Origin: JANWKA01 sp035533815
GTDB taxonomy: Bacteria > Bacteroidota > Bacteroidia > Chitinophagales > Chitinophagaceae
Length of the DNA stretch: 35,796 nucleotides
NCBI GenBank assembly: GCA_035533815.1
Contig: DATLTB010000019.1
Coordinates: 1 to 35,796 of the forward strand
Direction: 5' to 3'
Below, in pieces: positions 1-8,066 of this stretch. Within the stretch, counting starts at the first letter, position 1. Each line of letters starts with the position of its first letter. The translations under genes were made by a program, and so were the position numbers. The notes below the pieces were generated by a model. It worked only from the letters and a program-made list of their open reading frames with translations, was not told the DNA's origin and searched no databases.

Positions 1-55
1 AGGCGCTAGGTGATTATAGGTCAAATAGTTATCATGGATATCTACGTTCCATAAA

Positions 56-2314
56 TTATGAACATCCGCTGTAAGCAAAATTCTGCAGCCATTTGCTCAT
101 TGCCCACCAAGTCAGGGGGAAGGAAATGATAAAAGCAATGCCTATGAGTTTTAAAAAATCTGTGGATAGCAGGGAGCTAATATCGGCCAGGGTGGCGCCC
201 AATATCTTCCTGATAGACATCTCTTTATTTCGTTGTTCTGCTGCAAAAGCTACCAAACCAAACAAACCCAAACCTGAAATAATGACTGCGATAACCGCAA
301 ATGCCCATATCAATAAGGAGTCTAGCTGATCTTGTTTGTAAAGATATTCGAATTGGTCATCCAGGAAACTATATGCTAGCGGAATGCCGGGGAATGTTTT
401 TTTCCAGGTTTGTGTTATGGCTTTTAAGGCCAACGAAGTACGTTGGGGAGCAGTTCGGACCAGGAAGAAATTCCACCAATCCGGGTTGTTAAAAATCACT
501 AGTGGCCCAATCTTCTCATGCATGCTCTTATAATTAAAATCCCGGACAACTCCAATGATCCTGCCTTTATCCCCATGCAAACTAAATCTTTGGCCAATGA
601 CCGGGGTGGATAGGTGTAATTTCCGGACAGCTGACTCATTCAGAATGAAATTATGCTTATCTGTTTCATTTCCCTGCTGGAACCACCGCCCTTCCTGCAT
701 TTGCAAATGCATGGTCTTTTGAAGACCCGCGTCAGCTGAAAGCTGGGCCACCTTTGGATTAAAATGGCTGTTTCGACCCTCCCAATCTGCACCGGAAGTT
801 ATACTGCCAATTTGTATAATAGGTTGACTGACGATTGCCACAGATTCAATGCTGCTATGGCCCAGCAATTCCTGTTTGACGGTATTCATTAATAATTCTT
901 TGGAACTGGAGTTAATGGCCTGTGGAAGCGTAAATGACAGCACCTGGGACCTGTCGTATCCCGGATTTCTTTTTTGTATAAAGTGCATTTGTTTATAAAT
1001 GACTATAGTGCTGGTTATCAGTATCGCTGAAATACTGAATTGCAGCACGACAAGTTTTTTTCTGAATGAGGTGCCCCTGACATTTAAAAGGGAGATTCCC
1101 TTGAATAGATTAATCGGGTTGAAAGAAGATAGCAATAGCGCTGGGTAAATACCATTGAGTAAAAACGAAACCAATAAAGTGCCACCTATAACTCTCCAAA
1201 AATCAGGGGAAGTCAGGGACAAGGTGAAATTTTTTCCGGTTAACGTGTTAAAAGCTGGCAGACACCAATGAATTAATATGAAAGTGATTGCTAATGATAT
1301 CAAGCTGATCAGCAAGGATTCCACCAGGAATTGGGAAAATAAATGAGAACGATCCGCGCCGACAATCTTCCGGATACTAATTTCTTTTGAACGCAGGCTG
1401 GCTTTTGCAGTGGTTAAATTTACATAATTGATGCAGGCTATGGTTAATAGCAAAAACCCAAGGATACTAAAAATATATACTGAATTCATGCTGCCATGTT
1501 CAAACACCGATTCCAGAAGATCAGTTTCAAAGTGCATTTCCCTTATGGGTATCAGGCTGATTGAAAAACTGTGCGTATTATCCTGGCTATATTTTTGAAA
1601 AACTTCCGTCAGTCTTTTGGCGGTTACCCCAGGCTGAATCCCAGGAAGCAATTTTATAAAAGTCAAATAATCAGTATTGCCCCAGTCCTCGCCGTTTTCA
1701 AGTATTTGTTTGTTGTTCAGTAATGCAGGGAGAGGTATAAATGATCGATACTGAAAGCTGGAATTAGCCGGCGGATCTGCAACAACCCCCGTTACTTCAT
1801 AATTTGAACTGTCTACCTGTATTACTTCTCCAACGGCCTCCTTGTTGCCAAACCACTTTTTGGCCGCTGATTCAGTCAGAATAATGCTGTATGGGTTCTG
1901 CGCAAACGAAGCAGCACCCCCTTCAATAAATTGGTATTTAAAAAGGCTGAACCAGTTATTATCGACATAGGCACAATGTTTTTCATAATGCAGCTTATCA
2001 TGGATTTGGAATACAGGCCAATGGTCTACATAAAGTCTGGTGATTTTTTCAATTCCCGGAACTTCCTTTTTAAATGCCGCTGCTTCCAATAAAGGAGAGC
2101 CTTCCCATACCCAACCATTTGGAAGCCTGGTTGTGGTGCGGTAAATCCGGCCAGCATCCTTTTGGTCATTGTCAAAGCTTAATTCATTTTGTACCCATAG
2201 GAAAATCAATACCGCCGCCGTCATGCCAATGGTTAAACCAATGATATTCAAAAAATGGAGGCCCTTGTTTTTTCTCAGGCTTCGCCAAGCGATTTTTAGA
2301 TGGTTTTTAATCAT
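56..2314 (-). CDS. FtsX/MacB-type ABC transporter permease, C-terminally truncated
   Basis: Inner-membrane permease of the large Bacteroidota family that pairs with a separate LolD/MacB-like ATPase and moves or pulls substrates across the envelope. The 752 residues show an N-terminal membrane helix (about 20-41), a MacB-like periplasmic domain, three central helices (about 277-394) each side of the conserved ISIRKIVGA cytoplasmic motif, a further helix near 415-440, a second periplasmic domain, and the repeated motif MSIRKILGA before two late helices (about 665-690 and 720-739). Members usually run to about 790-800 residues and end in a further helix after WLQNFAY. Here the frame changes to SGCS and stops at 56-58, so roughly 45-50 residues are missing. 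No ATPase gene is adjacent in the window. It may be a decaying copy or still fold partly. The start is the ATG at 2314; the family assignment is secure, function is not. Confidence 0.85.
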   Translation of the reverse strand: MIKNHLKIAWRSLRKNKGLHFLNIIGLTIGMTAAVLIFLWVQNELSFDNDQKDAGRIYRTTTRLPNGWVWEGSPLLEAAAFKKEVPGIEKITRLYVDHWPVFQIHDKLHYEKHCAYVDNNWFSLFKYQFIEGGAASFAQNPYSIILTESAAKKWFGNKEAVGEVIQVDSSNYEVTGVVADPPANSSFQYRSFIPLPALLNNKQILENGEDWGNTDYLTFIKLLPGIQPGVTAKRLTEVFQKYSQDNTHSFSISLIPIREMHFETDLLESVFEHGSMNSVYIFSILGFLLLTIACINYVNLTTAKASLRSKEISIRKIVGADRSHLFSQFLVESLLISLISLAITFILIHWCLPAFNTLTGKNFTLSLTSPDFWRVIGGTLLVSFLLNGIYPALLLSSFNPINLFKGISLLNVRGTSFRKKLVVLQFSISAILITSTIVIYKQMHFIQKRNPGYDRSQVLSFTLPQAINSSSKELLMNTVKQELLGHSSIESVAIVSQPIIQIGSITSGADWEGRNSHFNPKVAQLSADAGLQKTMHLQMQEGRWFQQGNETDKHNFILNESAVRKLHLSTPVIGQRFSLHGDKGRIIGVVRDFNYKSMHEKIGPLVIFNNPDWWNFFLVRTAPQRTSLALKAITQTWKKTFPGIPLAYSFLDDQFEYLYKQDQLDSLLIWAFAVIAVIISGLGLFGLVAFAAEQRNKEMSIRKILGATLADISSLLSTDFLKLIGIAFIISFPLTWWAMSKWLQNFAYSGCS

Positions 2315-2622
2315 GGAATAAAGGTTTAGCCATTAGCAGCTTCAACAAACTAAAGGAATGCCAGGTATGAATATATTTGATAGTCAATATATTGGGTATT
2401 TGGAAATTATATACACTGTTCGTTTCCGGACATCGGGTGTTCCTTTTTGATACATGGGGTCCATCACCTGTTGCGCTTACTTGCGGCAAACAGCGGAATC
2501 CTCCTCCCCTGCAGTCAGTTTATTTTTTCCATTTTGAAAATGTTTTTTTTATTTAAATAGTCTATTATTCCGGTAGAGTATATATATTTGCTTTGAATTT
2601 AACGGGATAAAAGGGGAAAATT
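2315..2622. other. Divergent intergenic region upstream of permease and sulfate operon
   Basis: These 308 bases separate two divergently transcribed units and should hold both promoters. The half next to the sulfite reductase is very A/T-rich from about 2520. I see no convincing gene. A short weak hairpin around 2467-2486 (TTGC/GCAA arms) is not strong enough to call a riboswitch or terminator. Confidence 0.6.
2583..2590 (+). promoter_or_regulatory. Candidate Bacteroidota -7 box for the sulfate-assimilation operon
   Basis: The octamer TATATTTG matches the Bacteroidota consensus TAnnTTTG exactly and lies 32 bases before the ATG at 2623, a sensible distance for a start site near 2597. No matching -33 TTG is present at the usual distance, so this is only a half-supported promoter. 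Confidence 0.45.
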
Positions 2623-4743
2623 ATGCAAAGTTTCAGGACAGAACTGGAAAATCCCATAGTCGAACAGGACATCATTGACCTGGAGAAAAAGATCCGGTTA
2701 TTCCAGGAAGGCAATATAGTGGAGGATAAGTTTAAAAGTCTTCGCCTGGCCAGGGGAATTTATGGCCAGCGTCAGCCGGGAGTCCAGATGGTACGGATCA
2801 AACTGCCTTATGGAAAAATGACCAGCCGTCAGTTGGTGCGCATTGCCGATCTTTCCGATGAATATGCTACCGGTAACCTTCACCTGACCACGCGACAGGA
2901 CATACAGCTCCATTATGTGAGTCTGGACAAGACCCCTGAACTCTGGCACAAGCTATCCCTGGATGATATCACTATCCGGGAAGCCTGTGGGAATACCGTA
3001 CGTAATATCACTGCATCGCCCACGGCTGGCATTGATCCGGAGGAGCCCTTTGATGTCAGTCCTTACGCCCATGCCGCTTATACCTATTTTTTGCGTAATC
3101 CCGTCTGCCAGGAAATGGGCAGGAAGTTTAAAATCGCTTTTTCCAGCAGTGCGAGGGATACAGCCTTGACCTACATCCATGACCTGGGATTTATCCCCAA
3201 AATCAGGGATAAAGAGGGTAAGGAACAGCGCGGATTCCTTGTGGTGGTCGGAGGAGGACTTGGCGCACAGCCTTTCCTGGCAAAGCCTGCGTTCGATTTT
3301 CTGCCGGTGGAGCAGTTTATTGCCTATACAGAAGCAGTCCTGCGTGTTTTTGACCGGTACGGGGAAAGGTCCAGCCGGCATAAGGCCAGGATCAAATTCC
3401 TGATTGAGAAAATCGGACTGGATTCCTTCACTAAATATGTAAATGAAGAATATACCGCATTGAAAGCCAATCAAACAGATTTGGAATTTATTGAACAGGA
3501 GCCCGTCCTTCCCGATCAGGAAATGCAGGTTCCCCCCTATCATATCTTATCTCCGGAACAATATCAACACTGGCTGAAGACCAATGTATTTAATCAGAAG
3601 CAACAAGGATATTTCGGCGCATACCTGAAAATCCAGACCGGGGATGTATATTCCGATAAGGCCCGGATCCTGGCTGATTTTGTAAAAGCATTTGCCGCGG
3701 ATGATATGCGGATTACCCCCAATCAGGGCCTGCTAATCAAGTTCCTGCGCCAGGAAACGCTGCCTTATCTGTATTCCATAGCGGAGAAGCTTGGATTTGC
3801 TTCTCCGGGCTTTGACAGCACAGGGGATATCACTACCTGCCCGGGCACCGATACCTGTAACCTGGGCATTTCCAACAGTACCAGCGTGACCCGGGAACTG
3901 GAACGGGTGATCAGCACAGAATACCCTGGCCTGGTTTATAACCGGGACATCAAGATTAAGATCAGTGGTTGCATGAACTCATGCGGTCAGCATTCCATGG
4001 CCAGCATCGGATTTCATGGGTCTTCCCTGAAATCAGGTTCCGGTGTATTGCCTGCCCTGCAGGTATTGCTGGGCGGGGGCACCCTGGGAAACGGACAGGG
4101 AAGAATTGCAGAAAAAATAATCAAGATCCCCAGTAAGCGAGCCCCGCAGGTGCTTCGGATCTTATTGAACGATTTTGCCGTCCAGGCTAACCCTGGAGAA
4201 TCATTTCATGTTTATTATGACCGTCAGGGTAAGGAGTATTTTTATAAAATGCTAAAGCCCTTAGCGGATCTGACCGGACTCGCTGCAGAGGATTTCATTG
4301 ACTGGGGCAAATCTGAAAAATATTCACCAGCCATCGGTGTGGGAGAATGTGCAGGAGTGATGATCGACCTGGTGGCGACCCTCATTAATGAAGCAGAGGA
4401 AAAATGGGCATGCGCCGAAGGTTCCCTGGGCGAACAGGTTTTCGCCGATGCCATTTATCATGCCTATACGGCTTTTATCTGCACGGCCAAGGCTTTATTG
4501 CTGGACCAGGAGGTAGCCTGCAACACCCAGATAGGCATTCTAAATGATTTTGACAAACATTTTAATGCCGGAGATTTTGGAATTGCCGGAGATTTGAAGT
4601 CTATGGTGCTGGAGATCAACCGCAATGAACCAGGAGAATTATTTGCCGCTGCCTATCTCGAACAGGCCCGGCAATTTATTAACAGCGCTAAGCAATGGCG
4701 CAGGGAAATCCAGGTTCCGCAGGCCATTTTGACCCAGGGATAA
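2623..4743 (+). CDS. sir: Ferredoxin-type sulfite (nitrite/sulfite) reductase with helical C-terminal domain
   Basis: Sirohaem/[4Fe-4S] reductase that should carry out the six-electron reduction of sulfite to sulfide in the cytoplasm. Two ferredoxin-like half-domains are followed by the cluster ligands C406-x5-C412 (CPGTDTC) and C450-x3-C454 (CMNSC). The N-terminal motif LTTRQDIQLHYV and the CGNTVRNI segment are typical of sirohaem reductases. Residues about 545-706 form a helical tail not present in classical CysI or plant SiR; it resembles the HEPN-like extension seen on Bacteroidota homologues but has no R-x4-6-H RNase motif. Sequence alone does not separate sulfite from nitrite reductase; the following sirohaem genes and cysH/cysD/cysN argue strongly for sulfite. 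A GGGG stretch lies just before the ATG. The next gene begins 14 bases downstream. Confidence 0.88.
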   Translation: MQSFRTELENPIVEQDIIDLEKKIRLFQEGNIVEDKFKSLRLARGIYGQRQPGVQMVRIKLPYGKMTSRQLVRIADLSDEYATGNLHLTTRQDIQLHYVSLDKTPELWHKLSLDDITIREACGNTVRNITASPTAGIDPEEPFDVSPYAHAAYTYFLRNPVCQEMGRKFKIAFSSSARDTALTYIHDLGFIPKIRDKEGKEQRGFLVVVGGGLGAQPFLAKPAFDFLPVEQFIAYTEAVLRVFDRYGERSSRHKARIKFLIEKIGLDSFTKYVNEEYTALKANQTDLEFIEQEPVLPDQEMQVPPYHILSPEQYQHWLKTNVFNQKQQGYFGAYLKIQTGDVYSDKARILADFVKAFAADDMRITPNQGLLIKFLRQETLPYLYSIAEKLGFASPGFDSTGDITTCPGTDTCNLGISNSTSVTRELERVISTEYPGLVYNRDIKIKISGCMNSCGQHSMASIGFHGSSLKSGSGVLPALQVLLGGGTLGNGQGRIAEKIIKIPSKRAPQVLRILLNDFAVQANPGESFHVYYDRQGKEYFYKMLKPLADLTGLAAEDFIDWGKSEKYSPAIGVGECAGVMIDLVATLINEAEEKWACAEGSLGEQVFADAIYHAYTAFICTAKALLLDQEVACNTQIGILNDFDKHFNAGDFGIAGDLKSMVLEINRNEPGELFAAAYLEQARQFINSAKQWRREIQVPQAILTQG

Positions 4744-4757
4744 ATTTTGTATTTCAC

Positions 4758-5537
4758 ATGAAACCACCTGTTCACTTATCCCCAAACCCGAAACTGACCC
4801 TGGTCGGGGCTGGTCCTGGAGATCCGGAGCTGATCACCCTGAAAGGGATCCGCGCGATTGGGATGGCCCAGGTTATCCTCTATGATGCCCTGGTCAGCGA
4901 AGCATTGCTGGAATACGGGCAACCCGATGCCCTGAAAATCTTTGTGGGCAAAAGAAAGGACCAAATCACCTATACCCAGCAGGAAATAGACAGGCTGATC
5001 GTGCATTATGCCATCCATTTCGGACATGTCGTCCGGCTGAAAGGAGGGGATTCCTTCGTTTTCGGAAGGGGATATGAGGAAATTGAATACGCCACCAGGC
5101 ATGGTATTGCCGTAGAGGTGATTCCCGGGATAACCAGCGCGGTCGCAGTGCCCGAGTTGCAGCATATTCCCCTTACCCTCCGGGGAATAACGGAAAGTTT
5201 CTGGGTAACCACCGCCACGGTGGCCGGCGGGGCGATGTCGGAGGACCTGCAGTTGGCAGCCCGGTCTACCGCTACGGTGATCGTGCTCATGGGCCTCCAT
5301 AAATTGAAAGAGATCACTTTCTTATATCAATCCCTCGGTAAGGCTGCAATTCCGGTAGCGGTCATCCAGCATGGATCGCTTCCCAGGGAAAAAATCGTCA
5401 TCGGGACCATGGATAGCATCGTGGAAAAGGTGGAAGCCGGACGGCTGAGTGCTCCGGCGTTGATCATTATCGGTGAAGTGGTCAGGTTATCCGGTAAAAA
5501 AACATTGGCGGCTATTGGGAAACATCAGTTTATTTGA
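4758..5537 (+). CDS. cobA: Uroporphyrinogen-III C-methyltransferase (SUMT)
   Basis: Adds two SAM-derived methyl groups to uroporphyrinogen III to give precorrin-2, the branch point toward sirohaem. The 259-residue protein carries the family landmarks in order: the N-terminal glycine-rich VGAGPGDPELITLKG, VRLKGGDSFVFGRG, and the IPGITSA SAM-binding segment. Length fits stand-alone SUMT enzymes; there is no fused uroporphyrinogen synthase or CysG dehydrogenase domain. The frame is open upstream to 4695 inside the reductase gene, but the ATG at 4758 puts the first beta strand (KLTLVGAG) near residue 11 as in homologues, and lies 14 bases after the reductase stop. Its place between the sirohaem-dependent reductase and the next sirohaem gene makes cofactor supply the obvious role. 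Confidence 0.93.
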   Translation: MKPPVHLSPNPKLTLVGAGPGDPELITLKGIRAIGMAQVILYDALVSEALLEYGQPDALKIFVGKRKDQITYTQQEIDRLIVHYAIHFGHVVRLKGGDSFVFGRGYEEIEYATRHGIAVEVIPGITSAVAVPELQHIPLTLRGITESFWVTTATVAGGAMSEDLQLAARSTATVIVLMGLHKLKEITFLYQSLGKAAIPVAVIQHGSLPREKIVIGTMDSIVEKVEAGRLSAPALIIIGEVVRLSGKKTLAAIGKHQFI

Positions 5538-5594
5538 GTTAAACAGACTGCCTTGAAAGAAAAGATCCCACATATCGTCCCGGCATCTATTCAG

Positions 5595-6299
5595 ATGAAC
5601 CCATCTTCAAATAATGAGCTTTTTCCGATTTTTCTCAAGATGGATGGATTGCATACCCTGCTGGTGGGCGGCGGTAAAGTGGGTAAGGAAAAGTTGAAGG
5701 CTATTTATCAGAACAGCCCCGGGGCCAGGGTTACCCTGGTAGCCCCGCAGATTTCCCGGGAAATCCGGGATATGCAGGAACATTTCCCTGCCTTAAGGAT
5801 CATTAATCGCGATTTTGAGGAAAAAGATCTGGAGGGTAAGGACCTGGTTATCCTGGCTACCGCCAACAGGACACTGAATGAGGGGATCCGGGCACTGGCC
5901 AGGGATCGCCATATCCTGGCCAATGTGGCCGATACTCCGGATATCTGTGATTTTTACCTGGGTTCCGTGGTGCGGAAGGGAAGCCTGAAGATCGCTATTT
6001 CCACCAATGGCCAGTCCCCTACAGTAAGCAAACGGCTGAGGGAGGTTTTTGAAGAAACCATACCGGAGGAAATGGAGCAGGTGTTACAAAACCTCCGCAT
6101 CATCCGGGGAACCCTTGCTGGTGACTTCACCCAAAAGGTAAAGGCACTGAACCGCATCACTTCATTGCTGGTCCATCGGGCAGATAAAAAGGAACACCGT
6201 AGCGCTTTGCCGCGCACCCTGGTCAGTGGTTTGATTATCCTGCTGACGATGGCCGCCGGATATTTTATCTGGGGAACCCGGCTTTTTCAACATGGATAA
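5595..6299 (+). CDS. Precorrin-2 dehydrogenase / sirohydrochlorin ferrochelatase with C-terminal membrane helix
   Basis: Corresponds to the N-terminal half of CysG (Met8p/SirC-like): NAD-dependent oxidation of precorrin-2 to sirohydrochlorin, and possibly iron insertion to sirohaem. The nucleotide-binding loop LLVGGGKVGKEKL is near the start, followed by ATANRTLNEGI, NVADTPDICDFYLGSVV and the SPTVSKRLRE motif typical of this family. After the catalytic region (to about residue 190) comes a basic linker and a hydrophobic segment close to the C-terminus (LVSGLIILLTMAAGYFIWG) that looks like a membrane anchor. I chose the ATG at 5595 (234 residues) because the homologous core LFPIFLKMDGLHTLLVGG begins soon after; a TTG at 5553 would add 14 residues. 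Third gene of the operon, completing sirohaem synthesis with the preceding methyltransferase. Confidence 0.88.
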   Translation: MNPSSNNELFPIFLKMDGLHTLLVGGGKVGKEKLKAIYQNSPGARVTLVAPQISREIRDMQEHFPALRIINRDFEEKDLEGKDLVILATANRTLNEGIRALARDRHILANVADTPDICDFYLGSVVRKGSLKIAISTNGQSPTVSKRLREVFEETIPEEMEQVLQNLRIIRGTLAGDFTQKVKALNRITSLLVHRADKKEHRSALPRTLVSGLIILLTMAAGYFIWGTRLFQHG

Positions 6300-6383
6300 A
6301 AGGGGGCTGGAGGATAAAACTGAACCCGGTACAGACAGCGATATTGAGGCATACAGATAAACAAATACTAGATAGGCGGCGAT

Positions 6384-7118
6384 ATGGGACCAAACAAGGA
6401 ACAACTGATCGCTGAAATCCTGGATCAAACCCAAAACCAGGATATATCAGCAACCCTGCAATGGCTGGCGCTTCGCTTTGCGGGTAAAACGGTTTTTTCG
6501 TCCAGCCTGGGCCTGGAAGACCAGGTGATATCGCACCTGATCTATGACAATGAGCTGCCTATTGACCAATTCACCCTGGATACAGGCAGGCTGTTTTCCG
6601 AGACTTATGCCCTGATGGAGCGGATGCAGGCAAAATACGGGCGGAGGATCAAGGTATATTTTCCGCAGCACGACGCTGTAGAGCAGCTGGTGAATGAAAA
6701 GGGGCCGAACAGTTTTTATTCTTCCGTGGAAAACCGTAAAGCCTGCTGCCATATCCGAAAGGTAGAACCCCTGGACAGGGCACTGGAAGGCAAGGCTTGC
6801 TGGATCACAGGGATCCGGGCCGATCAATCCGCCGGCCGCAGTAATCTGTCCATGGTGGAATGGGATGATGCGCATGGTTTGGTTAAAGTCCACCCCCTGC
6901 TGTACTGGACCCTGGATGAAGTAAAGGATTTCATTGCCATCCACCAGGTTTCCTATAATCCCCTTCATGACCGGGGTTTCGGGAGCATCGGATGTGCTCC
7001 CTGCACCCGAGCCATACGGCCCGGAGAAGATATTCGCGCAGGCAGGTGGTGGTGGGAGCAAAACTCAGGCAAGGAATGTGGACTGCATGTGCAACAGGAA
7101 AGGATCAACCAGGCATAG
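6384..7118 (+). CDS. cysH: Adenylyl-sulfate (APS) reductase, CysH family
   Basis: Reduces adenylyl sulfate to sulfite with thioredoxin as electron donor. It has the PP-loop-type fold of the PAPS/APS reductase family (SSSLGLEDQVISHLI) and the specific cysteine pattern of iron-sulfur APS reductases: C121-C122 (KACCHIRK) and C204-x2-C207 (GCAPCTRA) would hold a [4Fe-4S] cluster, and C232 in the C-terminal KECGLH is the catalytic cysteine. PAPS-specific enzymes lack the CC and CxxC pairs. No APS kinase (cysC) is found in the window, and the CysN here has no CysC fusion, which agrees with direct APS reduction. The 244-residue length is normal. The ATG at 6384 is preceded by a purine-rich AGGCGGCG. 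An 84-base gap separates it from the previous gene; cysD follows 24 bases later. Confidence 0.93.
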   Translation: MGPNKEQLIAEILDQTQNQDISATLQWLALRFAGKTVFSSSLGLEDQVISHLIYDNELPIDQFTLDTGRLFSETYALMERMQAKYGRRIKVYFPQHDAVEQLVNEKGPNSFYSSVENRKACCHIRKVEPLDRALEGKACWITGIRADQSAGRSNLSMVEWDDAHGLVKVHPLLYWTLDEVKDFIAIHQVSYNPLHDRGFGSIGCAPCTRAIRPGEDIRAGRWWWEQNSGKECGLHVQQERINQA

Positions 7119-7142
7119 ACCAAGACCAAGACAAAAATAGCG

Positions 7143-8057
7143 ATGTCCACTTACAGGCAAAAGACCGATTATCTGGATCAGCTCGAATCAGAATCGATCC
7201 ATATTATGAGGGAGGTAGCCGGGCAGTTTGAACGCCCTGCCCTGCTTTTCTCCGGAGGCAAGGATTCCATCACCCTGGTCAACCTTGCCTTGAAAGCATT
7301 CCGTCCTGGCCGGTTCCCCTTCCCTCTGCTGCATATTGATACCGGCCATAATTTCCCTGAAGTCATCGCTTTCCGGGACAAACTGGCCAGTCAGATTGGT
7401 GAACAGCTCATTGTCCGCAGGGTGGAGGATACCATGCAGCACAAAGGATTGAAACCTTCTGCCGGTAAGCTGGCCAGCCGTAATGGATTGCAGACCTATA
7501 CCCTGCTGGATGCCATTGAAGAATACAAACTGGATGCCTGCATTGGAGGCGCTCGCAGGGACGAGGAAAAGGCCAGGGCCAAGGAACGGATTTTTTCGGT
7601 CAGGGATGAATTCGGGCAATGGGAACCCAAGCGCCAGCGTCCGGAACTCTGGAACATTTATAATGGCCGGATCCATCCAGGGGAAAATGTGCGTGTTTTT
7701 CCCATCAGCAACTGGACTGAACTGGATGTCTGGAATTATATCCGTCGGGAAGAGATTGAGCTGCCGGAGATCTATTTTGCACATCGGCGCAGGTGCCTGC
7801 TTTATGAGGGGCAGCTGGTAGCTGACTCCGGTCATATCGCTCCTGACCCGGAAGATATATTCGTGGACCGGAATGTCCGTTTCCGCACAGTCGGGGACAT
7901 GAATTGCACCGCGGCCGTGGAATCAGGTGCACAGACGGTGGATGAGATCATCCGGGAAATTACCCTTTCCCGCATCAGCGAAAGGGGGGAAACCCGGATT
8001 GATGACAAGACTTCAGAAGCTGCGATGGAAGACCGGAAGAAAGGAGGCTATTTTTAA
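7143..8057 (+). CDS. cysD: Sulfate adenylyltransferase subunit 2
   Basis: Catalytic subunit of ATP sulfurylase: forms adenylyl sulfate from ATP and sulfate, coupled to GTP hydrolysis by CysN. The ATP PP-loop motif FSGGKDSITLVNLA is near residues 35-48, followed by PLLHIDTGHNFPE, IGGARRDEEKARAKERIFS and the FPISNWTELDVW motif typical of CysD. The C-terminus keeps DEIIREITLSRISERGETR. Its 304 residues match the usual 300-305. The start ATG at 7143 lies 24 bases after cysH, and cysN begins 9 bases after the stop, so the two sulfurylase subunits are almost certainly co-translated. I see no missing key residue. Confidence 0.96.
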   Translation: MSTYRQKTDYLDQLESESIHIMREVAGQFERPALLFSGGKDSITLVNLALKAFRPGRFPFPLLHIDTGHNFPEVIAFRDKLASQIGEQLIVRRVEDTMQHKGLKPSAGKLASRNGLQTYTLLDAIEEYKLDACIGGARRDEEKARAKERIFSVRDEFGQWEPKRQRPELWNIYNGRIHPGENVRVFPISNWTELDVWNYIRREEIELPEIYFAHRRRCLLYEGQLVADSGHIAPDPEDIFVDRNVRFRTVGDMNCTAAVESGAQTVDEIIREITLSRISERGETRIDDKTSEAAMEDRKKGGYF

Positions 8058-8066
8058 TCCTATTTC

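Noticed and set aside
2460..2500. Possible structured leader (riboswitch) before the sulfate operon
   Set aside because: Only short arms of four bases pair; no known SAM or cobalamin riboswitch core is present.
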